In this document: piece by piece, positions 1 through 6,485 of the stretch
Layout of the letters: each line of letters begins with the position of its first letter
Position numbering within the stretch: the stretch's first letter is position 1
Source of the DNA: an uncultured bacterium
GTDB lineage: Bacteria > Cyanobacteriota > Vampirovibrionia > Gastranaerophilales > Gastranaerophilaceae
NCBI GenBank assembly: GCA_900547585.1
Contig: URHD01000060.1
Span: 1 to 11,542 of the forward strand
Direction: 5' to 3'
DNA length: 11,542 nucleotides
Program-made: the position numbers and the translations under genes
Notes under the pieces: generated by a model
Database searches by the model: none
The model's input: the letters and a program-made list of their open reading frames with translations, nothing else
Told to the model about the DNA's origin: nothing

Positions 1-4
1 AAAA

Positions 5-20
5 GTTCGTGATAAGGAAC
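5..20 (-). terminator. Possible weak terminator after the LptD-like gene
   Basis: On the minus strand a short hairpin, GTTC / 8-base loop / GAAC, is followed directly by TTTT. It lies about 100 bases past the stop codon of the LptD-like gene. The stem has only 4 base pairs, so it is weak alone. The same bases are part of a sequence repeated at the other end of the window, so it may be a dispersed repeat rather than a dedicated terminator. Confidence 0.25.
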
Positions 21-26
21 CCTCTG

Positions 27-48
27 CCGCCCGCCCCGCTAATGGCGG
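27..48. repeat. Short GC-rich inverted repeat
   Basis: CCGCC at 31-35 can pair with GGCGG at 44-48 (a second CCGCC lies at 27-31). It is a local GC-rich island in otherwise AT-rich non-coding sequence downstream of the LptD-like gene. No T-run adjoins it on either strand. It could help end transcription or be part of a dispersed repeat. Confidence 0.25.
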
Positions 49-117
49 AAGCCGGAACGATTGAGTATCGTTTTGTGAGAGGTAATAATCGACTAAGGCC
101 ACACTAGACTAAATCGG

Positions 118-2103
118 CTAGTACCCGGGAGGTCTGATTCCGGGCATTATCAGGTTGTTCAGCGCGCCGTATCCGGGATTGTAGTCGTCGTAATCTTTGA
201 CTGATCGGTTCATCGGGTCAGATTCTTTTTTCTCTTCGCTGACCGGTTTAATTTTTTTCTTTTTGTTGGATTTGCCAAAGTTTTCGGGGTCGTTGAGGAT
301 GAGTTTTTTGAATTCAACCTCAGAGTTTTCGGTTCCGACTGCCATATTTATACCGAAAGTTGTATTTTGCCTGAAAGCGTCATATCCAAGCAGAACTTTG
401 AAGTCATCAGGGCCGATTACGACATAGAATCTGTTTTCCTGGAATGTTTTGTCGTTCGGAGTGTCCGAAAGCGCAATCATTGCAGAATACATAACAGAAA
501 GATATTTGTTTATGCGTAAGGATTCGCCGAGCTGTATGCTGGATTTTCCATAAAAGTATTTATCAAACCAGAATGGAGAATCTCCGGCAGAACCGCCCAG
601 ATAATAAGCTAAGAATTGCTGCCATCCACGGTATTGAGTTCTTAGTGTGGGGCCTACTCTTATAAGCCCGAAAGTATCGCCGGTTCCGTATAAAGTTGCT
701 GTGGATTGGAGGCTCATACCAAAATCAAGTCCGAATTTTGCGTCAGAATTGCGATAACTGTAAATACCTTTGTAAGTTTGTGTTTGCCATCTGAATCTGG
801 CAGTTGAAAAGTTTCTGGTTTCGCTCCAGTCTTTGAACAAACCTGCTGAATAACGTTGTGAAAATGTGAGTCTCAGGTCTTCACTATTGACAGTATCAGG
901 TTGGAATACTAACTGTGCACCGTATTCCGGCATTCTGCCGCCCATCCACCATTCGTTCATATATGCATTGGAACCGTATTCCGCCCAAACGTGTTTTGTG
1001 AACTGATGGCGTCCTCGCATCACGAATTTTTGGCGTGCGGTGCTGTATCCCATGTCTGTTCTGTTATATGCGTTTTGAAAACGTGCAAAACCGCCGAATC
1101 CGATTTCGCTGTCATCGTAGTTGACCATCGGGCCGAGTTTTAATGTTGAAGAAAACGGAAGCTGGAAAACATATGATGGAGCGATGAACGCACCGAGGTT
1201 TCTGCGGCCGCCGAATTCAATCATGTTTGTTTCAATGTAATCCTGTTCTTTGTCCGTGTAGATTTTGATTTTTCCGGTGCTGCCGATTTTCAAATCCTTA
1301 AGAAATACATCGGATTTTTCCAGTGTAACTACATCTCTGTCTTTGTAGCTGTCGATTATGATTACTTTTGATTTTAGATTCCATTCATTGTTATATTTTT
1401 CCTTGATAAAATACGAACGTTCAAATCCGTCTTCAAGCATTGGTGTTTCAAAAGAATATGGCGAACGTACAGCAAGTTTAAATGTCTGACTGTCAGTGAA
1501 TCTTGCGGTTCCTTCCATAGCTTCGACTTTGGCTTTGTTGATGTTGCCGGATTTTGCTCTAATCTGGATATTCATATGTTCCATAACCGGTTCTGCAATC
1601 AGCGCATTGTCTTCATTAAGGTTGATGTGGACATAATCACCTGTGAGCTGCTCTCTGTCGCGGGTTATAATGATGTTGTCATAGGCTTTTATGTAGTTGG
1701 AATCATGGTTAAAAATGATTTTGTCTGCCGTCATTGTAGAATTTTGTTCAGGAAAAGTCACTTTTGCATGGCCGATTGCCTCAAATTCGTGCCTGTCGGG
1801 GAAATACTCGATTATGTCGCTATCAACCTGAACATTAGTCATTGGCGATTGTGCTTCTGAAGAGATTTCTTCTTTGTTTTCATTATCTTTTGAGGCTTTC
1901 TCTGTTTTTTCTGCCTCTGAATCAGTATTTTTTTCAAGAATAGAGAAGAATTTTTTCTTTTGTTGAGGGGTTTCCGGCTCCGGACCCGATGGGTTTTCTG
2001 CTGCGTTAATCTCCGGTGTATCAAGGCTTTCTGCACAGCGGGCAAAGTTAGCCCCGCCAATCAAAATTCCTAATATTAAAAATGTAAGCAGTGTTTTTTT
2101 CAT
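118..2103 (-). CDS. LptD-like outer-membrane protein (LptA/OstA domain plus beta-barrel)
   Basis: Predicted outer-membrane protein of 661 residues, related to LptD, which inserts lipopolysaccharide into the outer leaflet of the outer membrane. Residues 1-24 form a signal peptide (MKK, hydrophobic core, ARCA, cut probably before Glu25). Residues 40-87 are a charged Lys/Glu/Ser-rich linker. Residues 88-215 have the repetitive beta-strand pattern of the LptA/OstA periplasmic domain, including 'ADKIIFNHDSNYIKAYDNI'. Residues 300-590 alternate aromatic and polar strands like a barrel, starting near 'YVFQLPFSSTLKLGP'. It is shorter than E. coli LptD (784). The mature part contains no cysteine, so the disulfides of enterobacterial LptD are absent. 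After the last barrel-like strand comes a polar, lysine-rich tail of about 70 residues ending PPGY, not the usual terminal aromatic strand. ATG has AGGA six bases upstream and follows the M23 gene by 14 bases, so the two are cotranscribed. It could instead be a different LptA-domain barrel protein. Confidence 0.7.
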   Translation of the reverse strand: MKKTLLTFLILGILIGGANFARCAESLDTPEINAAENPSGPEPETPQQKKKFFSILEKNTDSEAEKTEKASKDNENKEEISSEAQSPMTNVQVDSDIIEYFPDRHEFEAIGHAKVTFPEQNSTMTADKIIFNHDSNYIKAYDNIIITRDREQLTGDYVHINLNEDNALIAEPVMEHMNIQIRAKSGNINKAKVEAMEGTARFTDSQTFKLAVRSPYSFETPMLEDGFERSYFIKEKYNNEWNLKSKVIIIDSYKDRDVVTLEKSDVFLKDLKIGSTGKIKIYTDKEQDYIETNMIEFGGRRNLGAFIAPSYVFQLPFSSTLKLGPMVNYDDSEIGFGGFARFQNAYNRTDMGYSTARQKFVMRGRHQFTKHVWAEYGSNAYMNEWWMGGRMPEYGAQLVFQPDTVNSEDLRLTFSQRYSAGLFKDWSETRNFSTARFRWQTQTYKGIYSYRNSDAKFGLDFGMSLQSTATLYGTGDTFGLIRVGPTLRTQYRGWQQFLAYYLGGSAGDSPFWFDKYFYGKSSIQLGESLRINKYLSVMYSAMIALSDTPNDKTFQENRFYVVIGPDDFKVLLGYDAFRQNTTFGINMAVGTENSEVEFKKLILNDPENFGKSNKKKKIKPVSEEKKESDPMNRSVKDYDDYNPGYGALNNLIMPGIRPPGY

Positions 2104-2117
2104 TTTTTTCCTTTTAA

Positions 2118-3230
2118 TTAGAGATAATTTAGCGGATTTTGGGGTTTTCCGTTTACCCTGACTTCAAAGTGGCAGTGCGGGCCTGTGCTGTAACCTGTTG
2201 AGCCTTCGTATCCGATAGTTTGCCCTTTTTTTACTGTTTCACCGGCGCTTACTATATAGTTTGACATATGTCCGTAGAGAGTTGTAGTCGCTTTACCATT
2301 ATACAATCCGTGGTCAAGGATGACAACTTTCCCGTAACCGCCGTACCAGCCGGAATAAATGACTTTTCCGCTGTTAGCAGCACGGATTGCGCCACCATTC
2401 GGGCCGCCAATGTCAATTCCGGAGTGGAAAATGCGGCTTTTGAATATGGGGTGGGTTCTGTATCCAAAAGGTGAAGTAATCGGGCCTGCAATGGGTTTCA
2501 TAAAGCCCGAGGTGATTTTTACTGTTGAATTCTGGGTATTTCTGTTAATCATGCTGCCGATTTGCTCGGATTGTCTGGCGAGTTCTCTTTCGGCTTTTTC
2601 GTAGTATGCTTTGTTTGTTCTGTATTTTTGGATTGAGGATTTGTTGCGGTTAATGGCTTCCTGGATGTCTTTTTGCTGGGAATTTATATTTTTAATAGAA
2701 TATGCAATGATTGATTTTTGCTGCGCAATCTGATTTCTGAGAGATCTGGCGCGTTCTGTTTTTGCTTTAAGGTGCGCAAGGCGTTTTTTGTCCTTTTTGG
2801 TTATTACATTTTGATAATAAATCCTGTCAAGAAAGGTATTCATGTCAGTTGTTGAAAGGAGTAGCTGAAACATTCCGCGGCGCTGCTTTTTAAAAATCTG
2901 CCTCACGCGATTTCTTGCTTTAAACTGGGTTTGAACCAGATCGGATTCGACCTGCGCGAGCTCTCTTTCTGCTGATGAAAGGCGTTCTTCGGCGGTTGAG
3001 TATTGTTTTTGGTTTTCTTTAAGGCTCTGCTCGGAACGCTCAAGTTTTCGCTGATTTTTGTAGAGTTTGTTTGTTTCCATTGACTCGAGCATTTTGAATT
3101 TTACGACTTTAGCGTGGGTTTCTTTCCTTTTTTTCTCAATATGATTTGTCGCCAATACACTATTGGCGCCGAAAGCGAATATAATGAGTAAAGTAAAAGC
3201 AGCCTTTATTAACCGGCTAAAATTTGTCAT
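2118..3230 (-). CDS. M23 (LytM/EnvC-like) murein peptidase with N-terminal coiled coil
   Basis: Secreted protein of 370 residues. Residues 1-27 are a signal peptide (hydrophobic core, then SVLA). Residues 30-230 are strongly helical, rich in Lys, Glu, Gln and Arg, and should form a long coiled coil. Residues 243-370 are an M23 peptidase domain. All expected active-site residues are present: zinc ligands His269 and Asp273 (HSGID) and His354, plus catalytic His321 (GHM) and His352 (HCH). The domain should therefore be an active glycyl- or cross-link endopeptidase, unlike E. coli EnvC, whose LytM domain is degenerate and only activates amidases. The coiled coil plus LytM layout matches EnvC and other division-linked hydrolases (family knowledge), so a role in septal peptidoglycan splitting or coordination of wall and outer membrane is inferred. 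A GGGA lies about eight bases before ATG. The gene starts 18 bases after the stop of the small membrane peptide gene and ends 14 bases before the LptD-like gene. Confidence 0.88.
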   Translation of the reverse strand: MTNFSRLIKAAFTLLIIFAFGANSVLATNHIEKKRKETHAKVVKFKMLESMETNKLYKNQRKLERSEQSLKENQKQYSTAEERLSSAERELAQVESDLVQTQFKARNRVRQIFKKQRRGMFQLLLSTTDMNTFLDRIYYQNVITKKDKKRLAHLKAKTERARSLRNQIAQQKSIIAYSIKNINSQQKDIQEAINRNKSSIQKYRTNKAYYEKAERELARQSEQIGSMINRNTQNSTVKITSGFMKPIAGPITSPFGYRTHPIFKSRIFHSGIDIGGPNGGAIRAANSGKVIYSGWYGGYGKVVILDHGLYNGKATTTLYGHMSNYIVSAGETVKKGQTIGYEGSTGYSTGPHCHFEVRVNGKPQNPLNYL

Positions 3231-3248
3231 AAATTAAATCCCGAACAG

Positions 3249-3356
3249 TTATTTCATTGTCAACATAGACATGATTACAGGTGCAATCGTGAAGCCGATG
3301 AAAGTTACGGCGATAACAATAATTATAACTTTCTGATTCTGTCTGAAAAATTCCAT
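3249..3356 (-). CDS. Small single-pass membrane peptide (35 residues)
   Basis: Short ORF of 35 residues: a polar start (MEFFRQNQK), one hydrophobic span from about residue 10 to 32, and a final Lys. It is preceded by GGAGAGGGG with about six bases to ATG, a good ribosome binding site. The same frame is open upstream to an ATG at 3467, giving 72 residues, but that start sits on top of the promoter at 3445-3473. The upstream part also reads through a palindromic repeat, so the short form is preferred. It is the first gene of the transcript that continues into the M23 peptidase (18 bases on) and the LptD-like gene. The N-terminus resembles the membrane anchor at the start of PpiD/SurA-type periplasmic foldases, so it could be a small envelope protein or a leftover anchor. 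No function can be assigned. Confidence 0.55.
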   Translation of the reverse strand: MEFFRQNQKVIIIVIAVTFIGFTIAPVIMSMLTMK

Positions 3357-3389
3357 TATTTTCCCCTCTCCAATATTCAGCGTGCATTG

Positions 3390-3428
3390 TTCTGAACTTG
3401 TTTCGGAACCCCTCGCGAAACGGGTCAA
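3390..3428. repeat. Two-hairpin intergenic repeat, copy A
   Basis: A 39-base element with two adjacent hairpins. The first is TTCTGAA / CTTGT / TTCGGAA, extendable by one G-C pair at 3389/3409. The second is a shorter stem of four pairs ending in GGG. It aligns without gaps to 7255-7293 (27 of 39 positions identical), and several differences fall in paired positions that stay paired. It lies in the leader of the small membrane peptide transcript, between promoter and ribosome binding site. It is probably a member of a dispersed palindromic repeat family. Confidence 0.6.
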
Positions 3429-3444
3429 AGATTCCTTAATATCT

Positions 3445-3473
3445 ATTTTACATGCAAAATGTCCCATTTACAA
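3445..3473 (-). promoter_or_regulatory. Sigma-70 type promoter for the membrane peptide / M23 / LptD-like operon
   Basis: On the minus strand, TTGTAA (3473-3468) and TAAAAT (3450-3445) are separated by 17 bases, matching the -35 and -10 consensus at 4 of 6 and 5 of 6 positions. It lies just downstream of the strong terminator at 3483-3524 and about 90 bases before the 35-residue gene, so it explains how that operon is expressed independently of the gene upstream. The predicted leader carries the two-hairpin repeat at 3390-3428. Confidence 0.55.
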
Positions 3474-3482
3474 CTTTTAGTA

Positions 3483-3524
3483 ACAAAAAACGGGTTAAAT
3501 ATTAAGCTTTAACCCGTTTTTTGT
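3483..3524 (-). terminator. Strong intrinsic terminator after the 101-residue gene
   Basis: A perfect 17-bp inverted repeat, 3483-3499 with 3508-3524, with an 8-base loop. The core is ACGGGTTAAA and the outer part is A/T-rich (six T in a row at each 3' side), so it can act on both strands. It lies 20 bases past the stop of the 101-residue minus-strand gene. Only minus-strand genes flank it, so its main job is to end that transcript before the promoter at 3445-3473. Confidence 0.85.
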
Positions 3525-3543
3525 AAATTTTTTTGTAAAAAAT

Positions 3544-3849
3544 CTAAGCTTCTTCCGCCTCATCAACAGCAGCGAGCTGTTTCTTTTTCAAATTGTGCAT
3601 CACCGCATCCACCAGAAACTCGTAGGATTTCATTTTTGTGATTTCTGGCGTGAATTCTTTGATTAAAGTTTCGCGCACCATTGCCTCGAGCTTTGCGTCG
3701 GCAGATTCTTTCTTATCGTCCGCACAAATCATATCTATATATTTAGAATTTATTTTATAATCCTGAATCTGGGAGAACATAAGCCATTTGAGCTTAGGTT
3801 TAATGGATTTTAACTCTTTTACGATTTTCGCATCTTTTAAATTAAACAT
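3544..3849 (-). CDS. Hypothetical protein, 101 residues, helical
   Basis: Not recognised. The product is a small, soluble-looking, mostly helical protein rich in Lys, Glu, Ala and Met, with no signal peptide and no membrane span. It has one cysteine (Cys43 in 'DMICADDKKE') and ends in an acidic tail (VDEAEEA). The ATG at 3849 follows AGGTGGGG with about five bases of spacing, a strong ribosome binding site. The gene has its own terminator (3483-3524) and a non-coding region in front, so it is probably transcribed alone. The coding assignment rests on the ribosome binding site, the terminator placement, and normal amino-acid composition over the whole frame. No motif points to a function. Confidence 0.7.
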   Translation of the reverse strand: MFNLKDAKIVKELKSIKPKLKWLMFSQIQDYKINSKYIDMICADDKKESADAKLEAMVRETLIKEFTPEITKMKSYEFLVDAVMHNLKKKQLAAVDEAEEA

Positions 3850-3885
3850 TTTAACCCCACCTGTTGGTTTTTTGCTTCACACACA

Positions 3886-3891
3886 ATTATA
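3886..3891 (-). promoter_or_regulatory. Possible -10 box for the 101-residue gene
   Basis: Minus-strand TATAAT lies 37 bases before the ATG of the hypothetical gene. No convincing -35 stands 16-18 bases further upstream. A perfect TTGACA exists at 3986-3981 on the same strand, but its properly spaced -10 is only GAAAAT (3963-3958). Either could be the real promoter. Confidence 0.3.
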
Positions 3892-4034
3892 AAGTAAGCT
3901 CAAAACTTAAATTTACTCATTTGTGCCATGCTCTTAACAATTTGTTACTTTAAAAGCATTTTCCTATTTTTTTTCGGGGTTGTCAACCCGTTAATATTTT
4001 GCTCTTCTCTCCTAAAAGCATACCTTTAGTTTGC

Positions 4035-4108
4035 GTAGGGTGAGAAAACCCCAAACAAGGGTTTTGGGAATGTATTTTTCAATCTTTAAGGCGATTCCCA
4101 TCGATTAT
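4035..4108 (+). repeat. Palindromic repeat element, long copy 1 (decayed ends)
   Basis: A 74-base element that matches 4179-4251 at 64 of 74 aligned positions (one single-base gap) in the same orientation. It contains an internal 7-bp hairpin, AAAACCC (4045-4051) with GGGTTTT (4059-4065). Its outer inverted ends have drifted (GGTGAGAA against TTCCCATC), so it looks like the older or less constrained copy. Confidence 0.75.
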
Positions 4109-4126
4109 TAATCGTGAAATCCTTGC

Positions 4127-4157
4127 GGTGGGAACCGCTTCGCTATTCCCACCCTAC
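4127..4157 (-). repeat. Palindromic repeat element, short inverted copy
   Basis: GGTGGGAA (4127-4134) pairs with TTCCCACC (4146-4153). Read on the minus strand it begins GTAGGGTGGGAATAGC, 16 bases identical to the start of long copy 2, and continues GAA then GCGGTTCCCACC, identical to the right end of copy 2. It is therefore the same element in opposite orientation, with the 39-base centre (4195-4233 in copy 2) replaced by three bases. Confidence 0.75.
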
Positions 4158-4178
4158 TAGCTAACTTTTAGAATCTGT

Positions 4179-4251
4179 GTAGGGTGGGAATAGCCCAAAC
4201 AAGGGTTTTGAAATGCATTTTTCAATCTTTACAGCGGTTCCCACCGATTAT
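4179..4251 (+). repeat. Palindromic repeat element, long copy 2 (intact ends)
   Basis: A 73-base element with intact inverted ends: GGTGGGAA (4183-4190) against TTCCCACC (4238-4245), enclosing a 47-base centre. It is in the same orientation as copy 1 and lies 106 bases before the gltX start. No ORF lies inside, so any movement would need enzymes supplied elsewhere, as for REP or MITE elements. Confidence 0.75.
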
Positions 4252-4316
4252 CTAGCGGCAAAAATCATGCATAAATTAAACCCGTCTTTCGCCCTATATA
4301 AAAAAAATGTTTGCAG

Positions 4317-4350
4317 TACAATAAAATTACGGAAAAAATTCAAATTGGAG
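4317..4350 (+). promoter_or_regulatory. Candidate gltX -10 box and ribosome binding site
   Basis: TACAAT at 4317-4322 is a plausible -10, but I see no good -35 at the right distance. TTGGAG at 4345-4350 stands seven bases before the gltX ATG and is a good ribosome binding site. If the -10 is right, the leader is only about 30 bases, leaving no room for a riboswitch or T-box. Confidence 0.35.
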
Positions 4351-4357
4351 TATAAAA

Positions 4358-5806
4358 ATGGAAGAAGTAAGAGTAAGAATTGCCCCCTCTCCGAGCGGAA
4401 ACCTCCACGTGGGAACAGCAAGAACAGCATTGTTTAACTATCTATTTGCAAAGAAAAATAATGGAAAATTCGTTTTAAGAATAGAAGACACCGACCTCGA
4501 CCGCTCAAGTCAGGCATATATCGACAATATTTATGACAGCTTGAAAGCCCTCGGGCTCAACTGGGACGAAGGTCCCGATGTCGGCGGCCCGTACGGCCCT
4601 TACCAGCAGTCAGAAAGATTCGATATTTACCCGAAATACGCCCAAAAACTCATCGACGCGGGCTATGCGTACGAATGCTTCTGCACGCAGGAAGAACTGG
4701 AAGCTGAAAAAGAAGATTCCATCAAAAATCATCGCGCACATAAGTATTCCGGCAAATGCAGACACTTGAGCGAAGAAGAAAAAGCCAAATTGAGAGCCGA
4801 AGGCAGAAAACCCTCAATCCGCTTCCACGTGCCCGAAGACGGCGAAACAAAATTCAACGACCTTGTTAAAGGCGAGCTGAAATTCGACAACAGCCTCATC
4901 GGTGATTTCGTAATAATGAAATCAAACGGCACTCCGACTTACAACTTTGCGGTTGTAATCGACGATATGGAAATGAAAATCAGCCACATCATCCGCGGTG
5001 AAGACCACATCTCAAACACCGCAAAACAAATCCTTATCTATGAAGCGCTCGGCGCAGAAGTTCCGAAATTCGGGCACCTCGGCATGATTCTTGCGCCCGA
5101 CAGAAGCAAACTATCCAAAAGACACGGCGCAACTGCGGTTTCCGAGTTCGTTGAAAAAGGTTATTTAACAGAAGCGCTGATAAATTTCGTTGCATTGCTC
5201 GGCTGGTCGCCCTCTGACGGTCAGGAAATCAAAACTCTCGACGAAATCGCCGCAGATTTCAGAATCGGCGAGGTTTCTTCGTCAAATTCAATCTTTGAAT
5301 ACGACAAGTTGAACTGGATGAACGGTCAGTACATCAAAAAAATGGATATCAAGGAGCTTTGCAAGCTTGTGAAGCCGTTCCTTTCAAAATACGACCTTTC
5401 TGAAATGTCAGAAGAAAATTTTGAAAAAATGGTTTTCGCAACACGCGAGCCCATCACGATTCTTTCCGACCTTGAGCATGATTGTTCATATTTCTTCGGT
5501 CAGGACGTTGAAATCGAGCCCGAAGCCCGTGAAAAAGTCCTCGACACCGAACAGGGACAAAAAATTCTCAAATATATAATCGAAAATGAAATCGATAAAT
5601 GGGATTTTGACAACGATGAAAAACTCCACGAGCAGCTCGCTGATTTTCGTGCATATTTCAAAGAACAGGGCATAAAACCCAAAGAAACAATGTGGGTGCT
5701 GCGCGCAGCCGTTTCAGGCAGAACACGCGGCGCGGATATGGTCGTTATTCTTGAAATTCTGGGCAAAGAAAGAGTCGCCCGCAGAATCAAAGCTGCAATT
5801 AAGTAA
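4358..5806 (+). CDS. gltX: Glutamyl-tRNA synthetase
   Basis: Class I aminoacyl-tRNA synthetase of 482 residues, the usual length. It attaches glutamate to tRNA(Glu) in the cytoplasm using ATP. The N-terminus starts directly with the catalytic fold, 'RIAPSPSGNLHVGTARTA', which contains the HIGH-type signature (HVGT). The second signature is KLSKRHG in place of KMSKS, normal for this family. A zinc site CxC-x24-CxH (CFC ... CRH) has the same spacing as I recall for the E. coli enzyme. The C-terminal half is the helical anticodon-binding region. The sequence alone does not show whether the enzyme also charges tRNA(Gln). It is the first gene of the plus-strand block; its stop is followed after one base by the bioG ATG. 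The start is fixed by TTGGAG seven bases upstream and by homology at the first residues. Confidence 0.97.
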   Translation: MEEVRVRIAPSPSGNLHVGTARTALFNYLFAKKNNGKFVLRIEDTDLDRSSQAYIDNIYDSLKALGLNWDEGPDVGGPYGPYQQSERFDIYPKYAQKLIDAGYAYECFCTQEELEAEKEDSIKNHRAHKYSGKCRHLSEEEKAKLRAEGRKPSIRFHVPEDGETKFNDLVKGELKFDNSLIGDFVIMKSNGTPTYNFAVVIDDMEMKISHIIRGEDHISNTAKQILIYEALGAEVPKFGHLGMILAPDRSKLSKRHGATAVSEFVEKGYLTEALINFVALLGWSPSDGQEIKTLDEIAADFRIGEVSSSNSIFEYDKLNWMNGQYIKKMDIKELCKLVKPFLSKYDLSEMSEENFEKMVFATREPITILSDLEHDCSYFFGQDVEIEPEAREKVLDTEQGQKILKYIIENEIDKWDFDNDEKLHEQLADFRAYFKEQGIKPKETMWVLRAAVSGRTRGADMVVILEILGKERVARRIKAAIK

Positions 5807-5807
5807 A

Positions 5808-6485
5808 ATGCGCCAATTTCACCTGAATAACAACTCAAAAACAATAATAGTCTTTTTTTGCGGCTGGGGCTCGGACGAAATCCCGTACCTGCCGCTGAAA
5901 ACGGACTGCGACATGCTGTTTTGTTCGGATTATACTGAAATCCCCGGCAAAATCGACTTTGATTTTTCAAAATATGAAAAAAAATACTTAATCGGCTTTT
6001 CTTTCGGGGTTTATGCAGCGGGGCTGTGCGTTGAGCGGGGTTTGCTGCCTGAATTTGATAAAAAAATCGCGGTGAACGGCACTTTGATGGCTGTTGACGA
6101 GGAATTCGGGGTTCCGGAGAAAAAATTCCTGCTTTCGATGAAAATGGACGAAACTACCGTGAAAAAATTCAGAGCGCGCCTGTTTTACAGGGAAAACGAC
6201 CTGAAAACCTTTGAAGAAAACCTCCCGCAACGAAATGCAAAAAGCTGCACGGACGAACTTCTTGCGGTGCAGGAATATGTAAAGAAAAATCCCTGCCCGA
6301 AGTGCGATTTTGACACGATTTATACGGGAAAATACGACAAAGTCATTCCTGTAAAGAATCAGAAAAATTTTTGGCAAAATAAATGTTCTTGCACTACAAT
6401 TGATTTAGAAAACGGACATTTTCCGTTTTACGGGTTTGAGAGCTTTGAAGAAATTATAAAAACCCCTTGTCTGAATCATGATTAA
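5808..6485 (+). CDS. bioG: Pimeloyl-[ACP] methyl ester esterase BioG (DUF452 family)
   Basis: Alpha/beta-hydrolase-type protein of 225 residues. BioG hydrolyses pimeloyl-ACP methyl ester to pimeloyl-ACP, ending the early part of biotin synthesis, and replaces BioH in organisms lacking it (family knowledge). The nucleophile is Ser65 in the elbow GFSFG. The likely acid is Asp177 ('GKYDKVIP') and the base His204 ('NGHFPF'). The N-terminal 'FFCGWGSDE' fits the oxyanion region of the family. The frame is open further upstream to a TTG at 5751, but that would lie inside gltX; the ATG at 5808, one base after the gltX stop (TAAAATG), gives the normal N-terminus. I see no clear ribosome binding site, so restart by ribosomes finishing gltX is likely. 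Its last 8 bases overlap bioC, the enzyme that adds the methyl group BioG removes, which strongly supports the assignment. Confidence 0.9.
   Translation: MRQFHLNNNSKTIIVFFCGWGSDEIPYLPLKTDCDMLFCSDYTEIPGKIDFDFSKYEKKYLIGFSFGVYAAGLCVERGLLPEFDKKIAVNGTLMAVDEEFGVPEKKFLLSMKMDETTVKKFRARLFYRENDLKTFEENLPQRNAKSCTDELLAVQEYVKKNPCPKCDFDTIYTGKYDKVIPVKNQKNFWQNKCSCTTIDLENGHFPFYGFESFEEIIKTPCLNHD

Larger units (their letters stand above)
3850..4357. other. Gene-free stretch between divergent genes
   Basis: These 508 bases separate the minus-strand hypothetical gene from plus-strand gltX. I see no credible coding frame with a ribosome binding site. Contents: candidate promoter elements for the hypothetical gene (3886-3991), three related palindromic repeat elements (4035-4251), and the gltX leader with a candidate -10 (4317-4322) and ribosome binding site (4345-4350). 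Confidence 0.7.

Noticed and set aside
3357..3467. N-terminal extension of the small membrane peptide to a 72-residue protein starting at 3467
   Set aside because: The extension overlaps a good promoter (3445-3473) and a palindromic repeat, and the internal ATG at 3356 has a better ribosome binding site.
3975..3990. CGGG/CCCG hairpin as a terminator
   Set aside because: The pairing is short, the T-run is on the wrong side for the plus strand, and no gene upstream would need it.
4035..4251. CRISPR array
   Set aside because: Only two long direct copies, 70 bases apart, plus an inverted one; repeat length and spacing do not fit, and there are no cas genes.
3850..4357. T-box or riboswitch controlling gltX
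   Set aside because: No T-box sequence or specifier-like structure seen, and the likely leader is only about 30 bases.
4213..4437. Plus-strand 74-codon open frame running into gltX
   Set aside because: It starts inside a repeat element, lacks a ribosome binding site, and is out of frame with the certain gltX gene.
5751..5807. Earlier TTG start for bioG inside gltX
   Set aside because: It would overlap the end of gltX by 56 bases, and the extra residues are just the shifted reading of gltX; the ATG at 5808 gives a normal BioG N-terminus.
5500..5970. Minus-strand 156-codon frame opposite the end of gltX and bioG
   Set aside because: It lies entirely antisense to two well-identified genes, has a skewed Ser/Arg composition, and shows no motif.
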